NCBI RefSeq assembly: GCF_024029915.1
Contig: NZ_CP097478.1
Location: 186,001-250,000 of the forward strand
Length of the DNA: 64,000 bases
Origin: Fructilactobacillus ixorae
GTDB taxonomy: Bacteria; Bacillota; Bacilli; Lactobacillales; Lactobacillaceae
Direction: 5' to 3'
Position numbers and translations under genes: made by a program. The notes beneath the pieces are model-generated. The model was not told the origin of the DNA. It made no database searches and saw only the letters and a list, made by a program, of their open reading frames with translations. This document shows, piece by piece, positions 51,475 to 60,388 of the stretch (its first letter is position 1; every line of letters starts with the position of its first letter).

Positions 51475-51870
51475 ATGCCATTAATGCGGATTGACATGGT
51501 AAAGGGCCGGCGGACACCGGACGAAATTAAACGGGTGATGCAGTTATCGTATGACCTAACGCGTAAAGACCTCGGGGTGCCAGAAGATGACCGGTTCCAA
51601 GTGGTGACGCAACACGAAGCATACGAAATGAAACTGATGGATGCCGGTTTAGGCATCAAACGGAGTGATGACATTTTGTTATTTGAGATTTTATCAACGC
51701 CACGGACCATGGGGCAAAAGAAGCAATACTGCCAGGACATGGCCCAGGCTTTTCACGAGGAACTGGGCATGGATCCAGCAGACGTTATGATTGTGTTTGC
51801 CACGAACCACGCGGAAGACTTTAGTTTCGGAAACGGAAAGCAACAATTTCTCAACGGAGAACTATCGTAA
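51475..51870 (+). CDS. Tautomerase superfamily protein
   Basis: A 131-residue protein of the 4-oxalocrotonate tautomerase/MSAD-like fold, which uses an N-terminal proline as catalytic base. The start is set at ATG 51475 because it gives Met-Pro-Leu; after Met removal proline is residue 1, as the family needs. TTG at 51460 is in frame but would bury that proline. The double-unit length (about 130 residues) fits the YusQ/YrdN-like group. Its stop overlaps the nucleoside hydrolase start by one base. Confidence 0.83.
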   Translation: MPLMRIDMVKGRRTPDEIKRVMQLSYDLTRKDLGVPEDDRFQVVTQHEAYEMKLMDAGLGIKRSDDILLFEILSTPRTMGQKKQYCQDMAQAFHEELGMDPADVMIVFATNHAEDFSFGNGKQQFLNGELS

Positions 51871-52784
51871 TGGAAAAAATGATCATTGATGCGGATCCCG
51901 GAATTGATGATGCAGCGGCCCTGGCGGTGGCCATTAACCATCCAGCGTTAGACGTGCAGTTGGTGACCACGGTGGCTGGGAACGTCACGGTGGATAAAAC
52001 GACCCAAAACGCCCTGAAAATCTTGGAATTTTTTGGCAAGGCCGAGCAAATTCCGGTCGCCGCGGGAGCGGCCCAACCACTGATTAAACCGTTTGAGGAT
52101 GCCGCCAGGATTCATGGGGAATCTGGGATGCGGGGCTATGATTTTCCGACCCCGAAGATGGCGCCCATTGCTAAGACGGCGGTCACGGCGCTCTATGATA
52201 CGATCATGGCTAGTCCCGAACCAATTACCCTCGTGCCCACGGGTTCGTATACGAACATTGGCTTGTTACTGGCCCAGTATCCAGCGGTTAAACCGAAAAT
52301 TAAAAAGATTGTGGCGATGGGTGGCACCCTGGGCAAGGGAAACATGACCAGCGCTGCCGAATTTAACGTGTTTACCGATCCGGATGCGGCGAAAATCATG
52401 TATCAAGCGGGCATTCCCATTGTAATGATTGGCTTAGATGTGACCCTGCAGGCCTTGTTGACACCGGCAACGTTGGCAACAATCAAGACCCTGAACCGCG
52501 CGGGGGAAATGCTCCATGATATCATCAGTAGCGATGGGGATCAGAGTACGGCCGGAGTGGCCATGCACGATGTGAATACGATCTTTTACCTGCGACATCC
52601 GGAAGCGGTGACCACAGCGCCGTACTGGATTGACATTCAGACCACCGGTCCAGCGATTGGCGAAACGGTTGCGGATGTGCGTGGGGCTTATCACCAGGGC
52701 CGGACCAATGCCCTCGTCGGCACGGCCATTGATGCAGCCGCCTTTAACCAGTGGTTTATTGCGCAGGTGCGTGGGATGAAGTAG
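51870..52784 (+). CDS. Inosine-uridine-preferring nucleoside hydrolase
   Basis: A 304-residue enzyme that splits ribonucleosides into base and ribose. The calcium-binding DADPGIDDAAAL motif near the N-terminus is intact, as are VAMGGTLGKGNMTSAAEFN (substrate ribose binding) and the C-terminal MHDVNTIFYL, where the calcium-binding Asp follows. It most resembles the RihC/IunH group, but base preference cannot be fixed. It is overlapped by the tautomerase gene and complements the transporter upstream. Confidence 0.92.
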   Translation: MEKMIIDADPGIDDAAALAVAINHPALDVQLVTTVAGNVTVDKTTQNALKILEFFGKAEQIPVAAGAAQPLIKPFEDAARIHGESGMRGYDFPTPKMAPIAKTAVTALYDTIMASPEPITLVPTGSYTNIGLLLAQYPAVKPKIKKIVAMGGTLGKGNMTSAAEFNVFTDPDAAKIMYQAGIPIVMIGLDVTLQALLTPATLATIKTLNRAGEMLHDIISSDGDQSTAGVAMHDVNTIFYLRHPEAVTTAPYWIDIQTTGPAIGETVADVRGAYHQGRTNALVGTAIDAAAFNQWFIAQVRGMK

Positions 52785-52817
52785 GCTGTGGTGATGTGTT
52801 AGCTCAAATTGAATTTT

Positions 52818-52863
52818 AAAGAACCTTTGAATTGGAAATTACAATTTAAGGGTTCTTTTTTAT
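52818..52863 (+). terminator. Terminator after the nucleoside hydrolase gene
   Basis: AAAGAACCTTTGAATTG pairs with CAATTTAAGGGTTCTTT with small mismatches and ends in a T run. The accessory island begins immediately after it. Confidence 0.85.
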
Positions 52864-52879
52864 TTAAATTTTTGTTCTG

Positions 52880-53565
52880 TACCAAGTCAAGATCATGTTA
52901 CTGGCCAATGGCAAGTTTATGCTATTTCTGACATTACTTTGAGTGATGGGACCGTTATCCATGCGGGAACTGATATTAATAAATACTTTACATTTAATTT
53001 AGATCGGAATAATGGAAAAGTTGTCATTAGCGCTAATAAAGATTTTTTAAATATTATCAATGACGATGTTAACCGAAAAAATGAAATTAAATGGAATGCA
53101 TATTTTCAAGTTAAGCGGATTGCAACTGGCGAAAATATTACAAACATCGCTGAGGAAAGTTACAATGACCAGATTGTTAAAACAAATAAAGTATTTACGA
53201 ATACTCCAAAACCGGTAACTCCTGCTCCTAACTGTCCTACTACGATTACTCCTGTATTACCAAATTGTCCTACACCTATTCCTGTTAAGCAGACTACCCC
53301 TGGACGAGTACAACCTAGTGTAAAAAAAGCAGTTAAGGAAGCTGTTCAACGTAATTTGTCACAACCGGATGCTCCGAGTGTCAAAATTACTGTACAACAG
53401 GTAGTTTCAACTATGGATAAGAAACAAGAAGTTAAAAGCGGGCTTCTTCCACAAACGGGACAAAATGAAAATAATAGTGATAAATCCATTGGGATTTTGC
53501 TATTAATTACTGGGATTTTAGGTAGTCTTGGTTTGGTTGGCCATCGTAAAAAAGAAGTGAACTAA
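52880..53565 (+). pseudogene. 5'-truncated LPXTG surface adhesin fragment
   Basis: The frame encodes the C-terminal part of a wall-anchored adhesin: a beta-rich domain (HVTGQWQVYAISDITLSDGT, ISANKDFLNIINDDV), a proline-rich spacer with repeated TPAPNCPTT-like blocks, then LPQTG, a membrane helix and HRKKEVN. Coding sequence of the same domain runs upstream of the first possible start (TTG 52939), with no RBS and no signal peptide, and it begins right after the hydrolase terminator. The gene has therefore lost its 5' end and cannot be exported. Confidence 0.8.
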
Positions 53566-53712
53566 TTTACATTCTCCTTTTTTGTGAATTTTGAGTGTAT
53601 TTAAACTGCCAGAATATTATTAAAATTTAGTTAATTAACTTTATTCGATTAACCTACGGGACCTCTAGCTAGTAAAAATAGTAATCAATTTATTCAATTA
53701 CTTATAAAATTT

Positions 53713-53758
53713 AAAGAAACCAGCCCTACTAAAATAATTAGTAATCCTGGTTTCTTTT
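53713..53758. terminator. Bidirectional hairpin between the adhesin fragment and immA
   Basis: AAAGAAACCAG pairs with CTGGTTTCTTT, enclosing a nested ACTAA/TTAGT stem, in the gap between convergent reading frames. Confidence 0.75.
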
Positions 53759-53760
53759 AT

Positions 53761-54172
53761 TTAGTTAATGTTCTTTTTCATTTCTGTAATACAAATATCC
53801 CGTAAAGAACTGGGAATTGCAAATAGCTGCATAAACTCGTCCACGTTAATTTGATAGAGTTCTTTATCTTCTATGATAAAATGGAATTAATAAGTCAATG
53901 GCCCCAATGTTAGCTTTTTGCTCATAATGCGGTTTAAGCGCCGTAGAGAAGTTTAACTGAGCATCATTCGTATCACACTGGACTACATGACTAATTTCAT
54001 GAGCAATAATGAGGGGCAATTGTTGCTGATTAGGCTCGTTTGCATTAATCACAATCGATCGTGTAGGAATGTCAGCAAATGACTTTGTTTCTGGCATCAA
54101 CTTATCAGTGTACACCACACCAATATCATGATTTAACGCATAGTTAAACAGGTTATTTATGATCTCTTGCAT
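53761..54172 (-). pseudogene. ImmA/IrrE-family metallopeptidase, frameshifted
   Basis: A phage-type zinc protease that normally cleaves a partner repressor. The minus-strand frame carries LIIAHEISHVVQ (HExxH) and YEQKANIGAIDLLI, then hits a stop at 53864. One base earlier, in another frame, FIIEDKELYQINVDEF and LRDICITEM continue to a stop at 53761, exactly the expected C-terminal part. An extra C in ATTCCAT explains the shift. The catalytic helix is present but about 40 residues are lost. It overlaps the repressor gene by 20 bases. A sequencing error is possible. Confidence 0.75.
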
Positions 54173-54470
54173 CTCTGAGCCTCCTTAAAATTTCCAGAAC
54201 AGTTTGCTTATCTTCTTCTGGAACTGGCTTTCCTCCAAACATCATAATGGTTTCTAAATCGTCTAAATCAGCGGTCGGTCGTTCCCCGTTCCCCAAGAGA
54301 TAATCAGTGGAAACGTTAAAGTAATTGGCTACTTTCTTTAATTTTTGTGAATTAGCATTATCAACCCACTTCTGTAAAGTTCCATTAGGAAACCCCAGTT
54401 GATGTTCTAATTCGCGAATGGAAATATTTTTGTTTTTTGCTAATTCCTTAATCCGTTGATAAATCGACAT
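54153..54470 (-). CDS. XRE-family HTH repressor (phage CI-like)
   Basis: A 105-residue DNA-binding protein with an N-terminal HTH_3 domain: IYQRIKELAKNKNISIRELEHQ and then TLQKWVDNANSQKLKKVANYF. The remainder is a short acidic linker and a helical end. The start is ATG 54470 with AAAGGAAAG upstream; the open frame continues to 54620 without support. The pair XRE repressor plus ImmA is the control module of many temperate phages and integrative elements; no integrase or other phage genes are intact here. Confidence 0.85.
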   Translation of the reverse strand: MSIYQRIKELAKNKNISIRELEHQLGFPNGTLQKWVDNANSQKLKKVANYFNVSTDYLLGNGERPTADLDDLETIMMFGGKPVPEEDKQTVLEILRRLRDARDHK

Positions 54471-54719
54471 TTTCAGCACTTTCCTTTCAGTTATATAGAA
54501 TATTTTTCTATTTATTTGTTGAAATTTAGAAAATAAGTATATACAATGTTCCCTGTAATCTAATTGATTACTAAGAACAAATAACTCCAACAGACGTGTT
54601 GGCTTTTTATTTGTCACCATTGTAGACCATTCGTCTACAATAAGCGACGTAATTATAGATTACATAGCTTAATTAGTACTAATTACTCAAATCAAATTCT
54701 ACAAATGGAGGAAATGAAC

Positions 54720-56840
54720 ATGGATCAACAAGTTTTAAAAGTACAAAAATGGTTAAATTCAGAGTATGGAAAGGTAAGTGGCTACACCAAGGTTAATGAA
54801 AATGGACAAACTGGTTGGAAAACCATTTATGCTTTACGTGAAGGATTACAGCACGAATTAGGCATTAATCCTGTATCCAGTGGCTTTGGGGACCATACTA
54901 AGTCAGCCTTAGCAGGCCAAGTAGCTAAATATCGGGTAGGTTATAAAGGCAACATCGCTAAATTAATTCAAGGTGCTTTTTGGTGTAAAGGTTATAGTCC
55001 AGCTGCCTTTAACACTAAATTTTCTAAGGATACTCAAATTGCCGTGGACAAACTACGCCAAGATGCCGGTTTACCCAATGGTAATTTAACGGTGTCCTTA
55101 ATGGCCGCTTTGTTTGATATGAGTGCCTTTAAATTATTAGGTGATGGAACTACTGCTATTCGAAAAATGCAACAATACCTGAATCATAACTATCTTAGTT
55201 ACTTTGGTGATGATTTAGGCCTAGTTCCTACCGATGGCCTTTATCAACGAAACACTAACACCGCCTTAATTTATGCTCTACAAGCAGCCGAAGGTATGTC
55301 TACTAATCAGGCAAATGGAGTTTATGGTCCTGGTACAGTGAGATTAACGCCAACGATTTATCAAGGGACTAGTGGACCGATTGTTAAAGTGATTCAATAT
55401 GGTTTAATGGTAAACGGATTTTACGATGGACCCTTTGACGGGATTTACGAAAGTAACGTAGCTAATGCCGTATTGAACTTTCGGAATTTCATGAAGCTTC
55501 CGCCTTACAATGGCTCCGCTAACTTAGCTGTAATTAAAGGATTATTAACCTCCAATGGTGATATTAACCGTGACTCCGACGCTTGTGATACCTCATTCCA
55601 AGTCTCCAGTTCAACAGCTAAAAAACTCAAAAGTTATGGGTTTAATTTAATTGGTCGTTATTTAACTGGAACGGTGGGTCCTGGTGCAGATAGACGACGT
55701 AAAAACTTAACTACTGGTGAAATTGAAGGTTTGGTCAATGCTGGATTAAAAATTTTCCCCATTTACCAAGATAATGATGGCGATCAATCGTACTTTACCT
55801 CATCTCAAGGAAGTCATGATGCCAATATTGCAACTTCAGCTGCAGCTAGATTGGGATTCCCTGAAGGAACTACCATTTATTTTGCTGTGGATACTGATAT
55901 TCTGGATGGAGATATTCCTGGGACCGTTCTTCCTTATTTGGCAGCTGTTAAACGCCATTTGGGTAATAATTACAAAGTAGGTGCTTATGGAACTCGAAAT
56001 GTTTGTGCAAAAGCCTTAGACCATGGTTATGCCGTAAATGCTTTTGTTTCTGACATGTCAACTGGATACAGTGGTAACTTGGGTTATAAAATGCCAAAAA
56101 ATTGGGCAATTGACCAGTTTACTGAGTATAATTTTGCTGGGATTGCCACTGACCAAGATGCATCATCAGGAAGAAATACAGGAACCAATCAATTTGTTAA
56201 AAAGACAAATTACAAGCCTATTCTTGATGTTGTGCAAACAATTACTAACAATACTGAATTAGAAATAGATACTCCGATTACAACAGTTAATTTTTCTGAT
56301 TCCTTAAAAGTAGTATTAACTGCCACAAATCAAATTTATAATTTAAATAGTAGTAATATTTTTAACATTACAAATGGGTCAATGCCTACAGCAGATGTTT
56401 CAAAATGGATCGCTTATAAATTTAATTTACCTAATCCAGTATCAGATGTTATTGTTGGTGGTCTAAAAAAATTTTCTGTAGCCAAAGATATCATGGATGG
56501 AGAATTAACTATTTCTTATTCTGTTGATGATGACGGATTTTATACCGTATCTTTTAGTATTAATATTTACAAGGTTAAAATTAATAATGATGACTATACT
56601 ACAGAAGGGAATTTACAAATTGATTTAAAAATTAAGCCATATAATATTCCGGTAGTAAAACAATATGCTGAGGCTATAGATTTTGTAAAAGCAAAATGGT
56701 CAAAAATTGTTATTGCTGTTATTATTGCATTTGTAGTAATTGGAGGGGCTATTCTTATTGCTAGTTCCCCACTTACTTTAGCAACAGTAGCTAGCGGTTT
56801 TGCTTCTATCTGTGTTGATATTTATGGTATTATGTCATAA
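54720..56840 (+). CDS. Peptidoglycan-binding, DUF1906 glycoside-hydrolase-like protein with C-terminal membrane region
   Basis: A 706-residue protein. Residues about 1-280 hold at least three peptidoglycan-binding-like repeats (VYGPGTVRLTPTIYQG, VKVIQYGLMVNGFYDGPFDG). Residues about 295-500 form a DUF1906/Rv2525c-like TIM-barrel (NLIGRYLTG, FPIYQDNDGD, IYFAVDTDI), a fold near the GH25 lysozymes. The last 200 residues match nothing I recognise and end in hydrophobic helices (IVIAVIIAFVVIGGAILIA). There is no signal peptide. ATG 54720 is eight bases after GGAGG. It lies divergent from the phage-type repressor; it could be a lysin or an effector. Confidence 0.75.
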   Translation: MDQQVLKVQKWLNSEYGKVSGYTKVNENGQTGWKTIYALREGLQHELGINPVSSGFGDHTKSALAGQVAKYRVGYKGNIAKLIQGAFWCKGYSPAAFNTKFSKDTQIAVDKLRQDAGLPNGNLTVSLMAALFDMSAFKLLGDGTTAIRKMQQYLNHNYLSYFGDDLGLVPTDGLYQRNTNTALIYALQAAEGMSTNQANGVYGPGTVRLTPTIYQGTSGPIVKVIQYGLMVNGFYDGPFDGIYESNVANAVLNFRNFMKLPPYNGSANLAVIKGLLTSNGDINRDSDACDTSFQVSSSTAKKLKSYGFNLIGRYLTGTVGPGADRRRKNLTTGEIEGLVNAGLKIFPIYQDNDGDQSYFTSSQGSHDANIATSAAARLGFPEGTTIYFAVDTDILDGDIPGTVLPYLAAVKRHLGNNYKVGAYGTRNVCAKALDHGYAVNAFVSDMSTGYSGNLGYKMPKNWAIDQFTEYNFAGIATDQDASSGRNTGTNQFVKKTNYKPILDVVQTITNNTELEIDTPITTVNFSDSLKVVLTATNQIYNLNSSNIFNITNGSMPTADVSKWIAYKFNLPNPVSDVIVGGLKKFSVAKDIMDGELTISYSVDDDGFYTVSFSINIYKVKINNDDYTTEGNLQIDLKIKPYNIPVVKQYAEAIDFVKAKWSKIVIAVIIAFVVIGGAILIASSPLTLATVASGFASICVDIYGIMS

Positions 56841-56891
56841 TTTAAAATGGTAATGAAGATATTAATTAATATCCTCATTACCGTTTTTAGT

Positions 56892-57389
56892 TTAAATATT
56901 TTTTAATTTTTTTATATGTGATTCTCTTTTTTTAAGAAAAGACGATAAAAATATAAATAAACAAAATTCACTAGATATAAAACCATATAAAAGAAAAAGA
57001 AGAACATAAGTAAATATTTTAGGCTTAAATTCATTATATTGAAAAACAATAAGTATAAATAAAATTATAGATGTTATAAATAAAATATAGTATACTTTTT
57101 TTCTTTTCATTAAAATTAAATAAATATAGTCCTTAACAATTAGATCCATTTTCCTAAGATTTCGTTTTCTTCTTTTTTTCCCCAATGATGTCAATAAAAA
57201 CAACATAAGCAAATATAATTCAAATCCCAAAATAAAAAAAAGGAAAAAATTAATTGTAACATTGTTTGTAAGAATTAATCCCAAGTTAATAATAGTTAAT
57301 ATTATTTCTAATATGCTTAAAATAATTAAACTTGATTTGATGACTTTTTTATATCTATAGTAAGTAATCATAGTTTTATGTTTTTTCAT
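56892..57389 (-). CDS. Hypothetical four-helix membrane protein, 165 residues
   Basis: I do not recognise this family. The protein has four clear hydrophobic segments (IILSILEIILTIINLGLIL, FFLFFILGFELYLLMLFLL, YYILFITSIILFILIVF, FTYVLLFLLYGFISSEF) linked by strongly basic loops (KKRRKRNLRK). It is extremely AT-rich. It converges on the DUF1906 gene, 51 bases apart, which would suit an immunity protein for a membrane-active effector, but no evidence beyond position supports that. Confidence 0.65.
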   Translation of the reverse strand: MKKHKTMITYYRYKKVIKSSLIILSILEIILTIINLGLILTNNVTINFFLFFILGFELYLLMLFLLTSLGKKRRKRNLRKMDLIVKDYIYLILMKRKKVYYILFITSIILFILIVFQYNEFKPKIFTYVLLFLLYGFISSEFCLFIFLSSFLKKRESHIKKLKNI

Positions 57390-58121
57390 TAGTTATTCTC
57401 CATTTATAAATCTAATACGGGTTAATCAATAAGTCTTCAAATAAGATATAATATACATTTTTCACTATAATCTACTTCCATAATATTTACTGAACTAATA
57501 ATTGCAAATTTTAGATACACTTCAAAAACAAAGATAAAAAATATATTAAATTATCTACTAACAAATAAAAAAATTATAATTCTTTTGTTGATTAGGAATT
57601 TTTTGTTTGTTCAAATTTCATCGAATTCCTTTTGCAACTTAATTTTTAATTTTTTTCCAAATTTGATTCACCCGAATTACCAAATTGACAAATTTTATGT
57701 GATACAAAACCAATTGATAACTTATGTTCCGTCCATTGAATTAACTGGTGCTTTTTGAAGATAAGCTGTATTTGATAAATTACAGCTAATGTCTTCATCA
57801 AATTTCAGAATTTCTGCAATTAAATGTTTCTATATTCCATAATAGTCCTATTTTTAATAATTAAATCCCTTAGTTTTAAAAGTATAACATTAATGATAGG
57901 GAAATTATTTGAGCCGAAAAAAAGAGAATTCCAGATTGTTTAATGGATAAGATAAAATATTTATGTGTCTTTTGGGTGTACCCTAATTACCCAAATTAGA
58001 GTACACTTTTTCTTTACCTTGCAACGCTATATTTTATGTACGTTTTGGTGGGTTTTGGGTATGATAAAATCAATGGTTAATTATACTGTGTATTTTAATT
58101 TTGGGGTAAGGGGCTTCCGCT
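57390..58121. other. AT-rich gap without a credible gene
   Basis: About 730 bases, strongly AT-rich. The only frame longer than 60 codons (57965-58156) has no RBS, unlikely residue composition, and runs into the recombinase gene. No tRNA, clear repeat or hairpin is evident. It may be decayed mobile-element DNA. Confidence 0.6.
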
Positions 58122-58716
58122 ATGAAATTTGGCTATGCAAGAGTAAGCTCAGTTAGTCAAAATTTGGACCGATAACTTAAGGCTTTAAAAGAAGCTGGCT
58201 GCGAACAAATTTACCAGGAGAAAAGATCCGGAAAGAATTTAGAGCGCCCCGAATTGCAAAAGCTTTTGCAAATAATTCATGTTGGCGATGAAGTCGTGGC
58301 TTTGGATCGATTAGGGAGAAATAACCAGGATATTATGAGCGTTATGAATCAGATTAGAGAAAAGCAGGCCATTATCATTACCATCGTTTGAGGGGGTAAC
58401 GGATCCAAATCTAAAAGCACTTTTAAATAACCTCATCATTGAAATTTATAAATACCAGGCAGAAGCAGAACGCCAAAAAATCAAAGAACGGCAGCGACAA
58501 GGAATTGAGCTTGCAAAACAAAATGGCTCATATCGAGGCAGGGATAATAAATACTCACTCAATTCAAAGGACCCACAGGGTCGATTAATTGCTCAAGGTA
58601 TGATCAACATGTTTAATGCTGGTTTAGGGAACAGTCAAATTGCTAGAAAATTAGGAGTCAGTCGGAAAACTGTCTACAATAAACGGAAAAAATTTGAAGC
58701 TAAAGGAATCATTTAA
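58122..58716 (+). pseudogene. Serine recombinase (resolvase/invertase) pseudogene
   Basis: The translation starts MKFGYARVSSVSQNLDR, the resolvase start with the catalytic serine (Ser9 or Ser10), then a TAA where CAA/CAG (Gln) is expected, before LKALKEAGCEQIYQEK and VALDRLGRN. Near 58389 one extra T in GTTTGAGGGGG shifts the frame; the next frame continues EGVTDPNLKALLNN and the helix-turn-helix ARKLGVSRKTVYNKRK to a stop at 58716. Two lesions make it inactive. The length (about 198 residues) is that of Tn3/plasmid-type resolvases, suggesting a plasmid or transposon origin. Confidence 0.88.
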
Positions 58717-58800
58717 CCTAGTCAGATCCGCATAACTATTTTATTGGGTTAACAAATTAATATTCAGCGCGTTATCTTTAAGAAACACGAGGTGGCCAGC

Positions 58801-59469
58801 TTGGCAAATTTACCCGATAAATATGAATTTAATCTAGCAGAAAACAGACGTTACGCCCAGGACACCTTGATCCAGCTAGTACACACTATTTCTCGTTTTG
58901 AAGGAGTCAAAACGACGTTAACGCAAACCAAAATGATCATTGATGGTATGAGTGTCCAGGGCGTCCCGGTTGCAGATATTTTAACGATTGTTAATTTAAA
59001 ACGGGGCTGGCAATATATTACTAATTTAAGTCATCCCCTAGATTTACAGGTCGAAAAAGAAATTAATCGTATTGTGGCCGCTGAAGATTCACTGGATCCG
59101 GGTAGTTTTCGATCGGGAGCTGGGAATGTTGATTTAGGCTTAGGAAAGTCATTCGAACCTCCGCTAGTTAATGAAAAGCAAGAACAGGTTTTTTTAAATA
59201 AAACTTTACAAGATACTAGCTTAAGTACTACTGATCGGGCGCTCACGATTATGTACCACAACATGCGAAATCAAATTTTTTGGGACGGAAATAAGCGGTC
59301 TGCAGTTTTAGCAGCTAACAAAATCATGATTGATGGGGGAGCCGGTTTAATTAATGTTCCATTAACCAAATGGGGTAAATGGACTACGCTCATCAGTAAT
59401 TATTATCGAACCGGCAAGATAAACAAATTAAAAAAATGGACTTATAATCATGGAGTGCAAGGAGTTTGA
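58801..59469 (+). CDS. Fic-domain protein with altered active-site motif
   Basis: Fic enzymes usually AMPylate proteins through HPFx[D/E]GN[G/K]R. Here the motif reads NQIFWDGNKRSA, so the catalytic His-Pro is Gln-Ile although the phosphate-binding GNKR is kept. The N-terminal helix ISRFEG followed by TLTQTKMIIDG resembles the self-inhibitory motif of class II Fic proteins (S/TxxxEG). TTG 58801 follows GAGGTGG at five bases and is preferred over GTG 58792. After the stop at 59467 the frame stays open for 26 more codons, so truncation is possible. It follows a resolvase remnant. Confidence 0.75.
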   Translation: MANLPDKYEFNLAENRRYAQDTLIQLVHTISRFEGVKTTLTQTKMIIDGMSVQGVPVADILTIVNLKRGWQYITNLSHPLDLQVEKEINRIVAAEDSLDPGSFRSGAGNVDLGLGKSFEPPLVNEKQEQVFLNKTLQDTSLSTTDRALTIMYHNMRNQIFWDGNKRSAVLAANKIMIDGGAGLINVPLTKWGKWTTLISNYYRTGKINKLKKWTYNHGVQGV

Positions 59470-59655
59470 GTAAAAGAAAATAAGACTTTAGTTAAGCAAC
59501 CTAAATCTCTTCAAGATGATTTAAGCCATAATAAGGGAAAGAAAAGATAGTTTTTGTTCATTAAGTACCTCATTTTTGTTCAGTTGTTATTTTAATGATA
59601 ACTAAAAAATTGACGTGCTTTTTTTGTTTGGAAAATCTTTGGTTAAAGGAAAAAA

Positions 59656-60126
59656 TATGCGAACCCAAGCCTAGGGGCCATGGTGGTCTCAGTCTAAAAA
59701 ATTGTTGATTAGGTTATTGTTAATTACAATTCTTGTTGCTATTACATTAATTGGTTATATTTTGGATCGTATTTGTTTCAATCGGTCTAAGTGTAGTTTG
59801 GTACCGAATTTTCAGATTTTATATTACTTATAATTCCTAAGGATAAGGGAATACAAATAATCTCTTCTTTTATTGTTATCCTCATTGTTACTTATATCTA
59901 GATAGGTTTATTGGAAGCTTTTGACAATGAAAATCGAGTTGATAACATACAAAATGATCAAGAAAAGTTGAATAATTTACCTGGATTTATTCAACATGTT
60001 ACAGCACTTGTTAGATTGTATGATCATGTTTTAAGTTTCTTTGTCCCAAAGATGTATGCACCTGAATATCTGTTTTTGTGGAATTTTACAATAGAATATT
60101 TTTCGTTATTTCAAGCAGTCCAATAA
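59656..60126 (+). pseudogene. Decayed membrane-protein gene
   Basis: Pieces of one gene appear in several frames: MRTQA followed by a stop, then WWSQSKKLLIRLLLI and a membrane helix (ITILVAITLIGYILDRI), further interrupted sequence with another helix, and finally an open frame from 59911 (EAFDNENRVDNIQNDQEKL to FSLFQAVQ). I do not recognise a family. The surrounding 59470-60388 stretch has no other gene; its last part contains the rsmG promoter region. It is best read as debris at the edge of the accessory island. Confidence 0.45.
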
Positions 60127-60388
60127 CTAATTATTGATTTTAATATGTATAGTTTTTTATCTTTAAAAAACAGACGAATAACATTTACATAATAATCATT
60201 GTCTAAATTCATGAATATTTTTGGAACTGAATCCTGCACAGCAAATCCTGGTTTTCTGTAGCAAAATTTTATTCTTTGTAACGAAATGGGTAATTTTTCG
60301 TTATAATGTATAGTATGATAAGAGTTACACAAGTGCTGAATGGTGGCGGGAGCAGGGTGCCCGTCCGCGTGGGAGTTAGGAGTTATTA

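Noticed and set aside
53761..54470. An anti-CRISPR operon with an Aca-type HTH regulator near a type II-A system
   Set aside because: The partner of the HTH gene is an ImmA metallopeptidase with HExxH, which fits a phage lysogeny module; no small acidic anti-CRISPR-like gene is beside it.
57965..58156. A 63-codon open frame upstream of the resolvase remnant
   Set aside because: It has no RBS, an unlikely composition rich in Phe, Trp and Cys, and overlaps the start of the better-supported recombinase frame.
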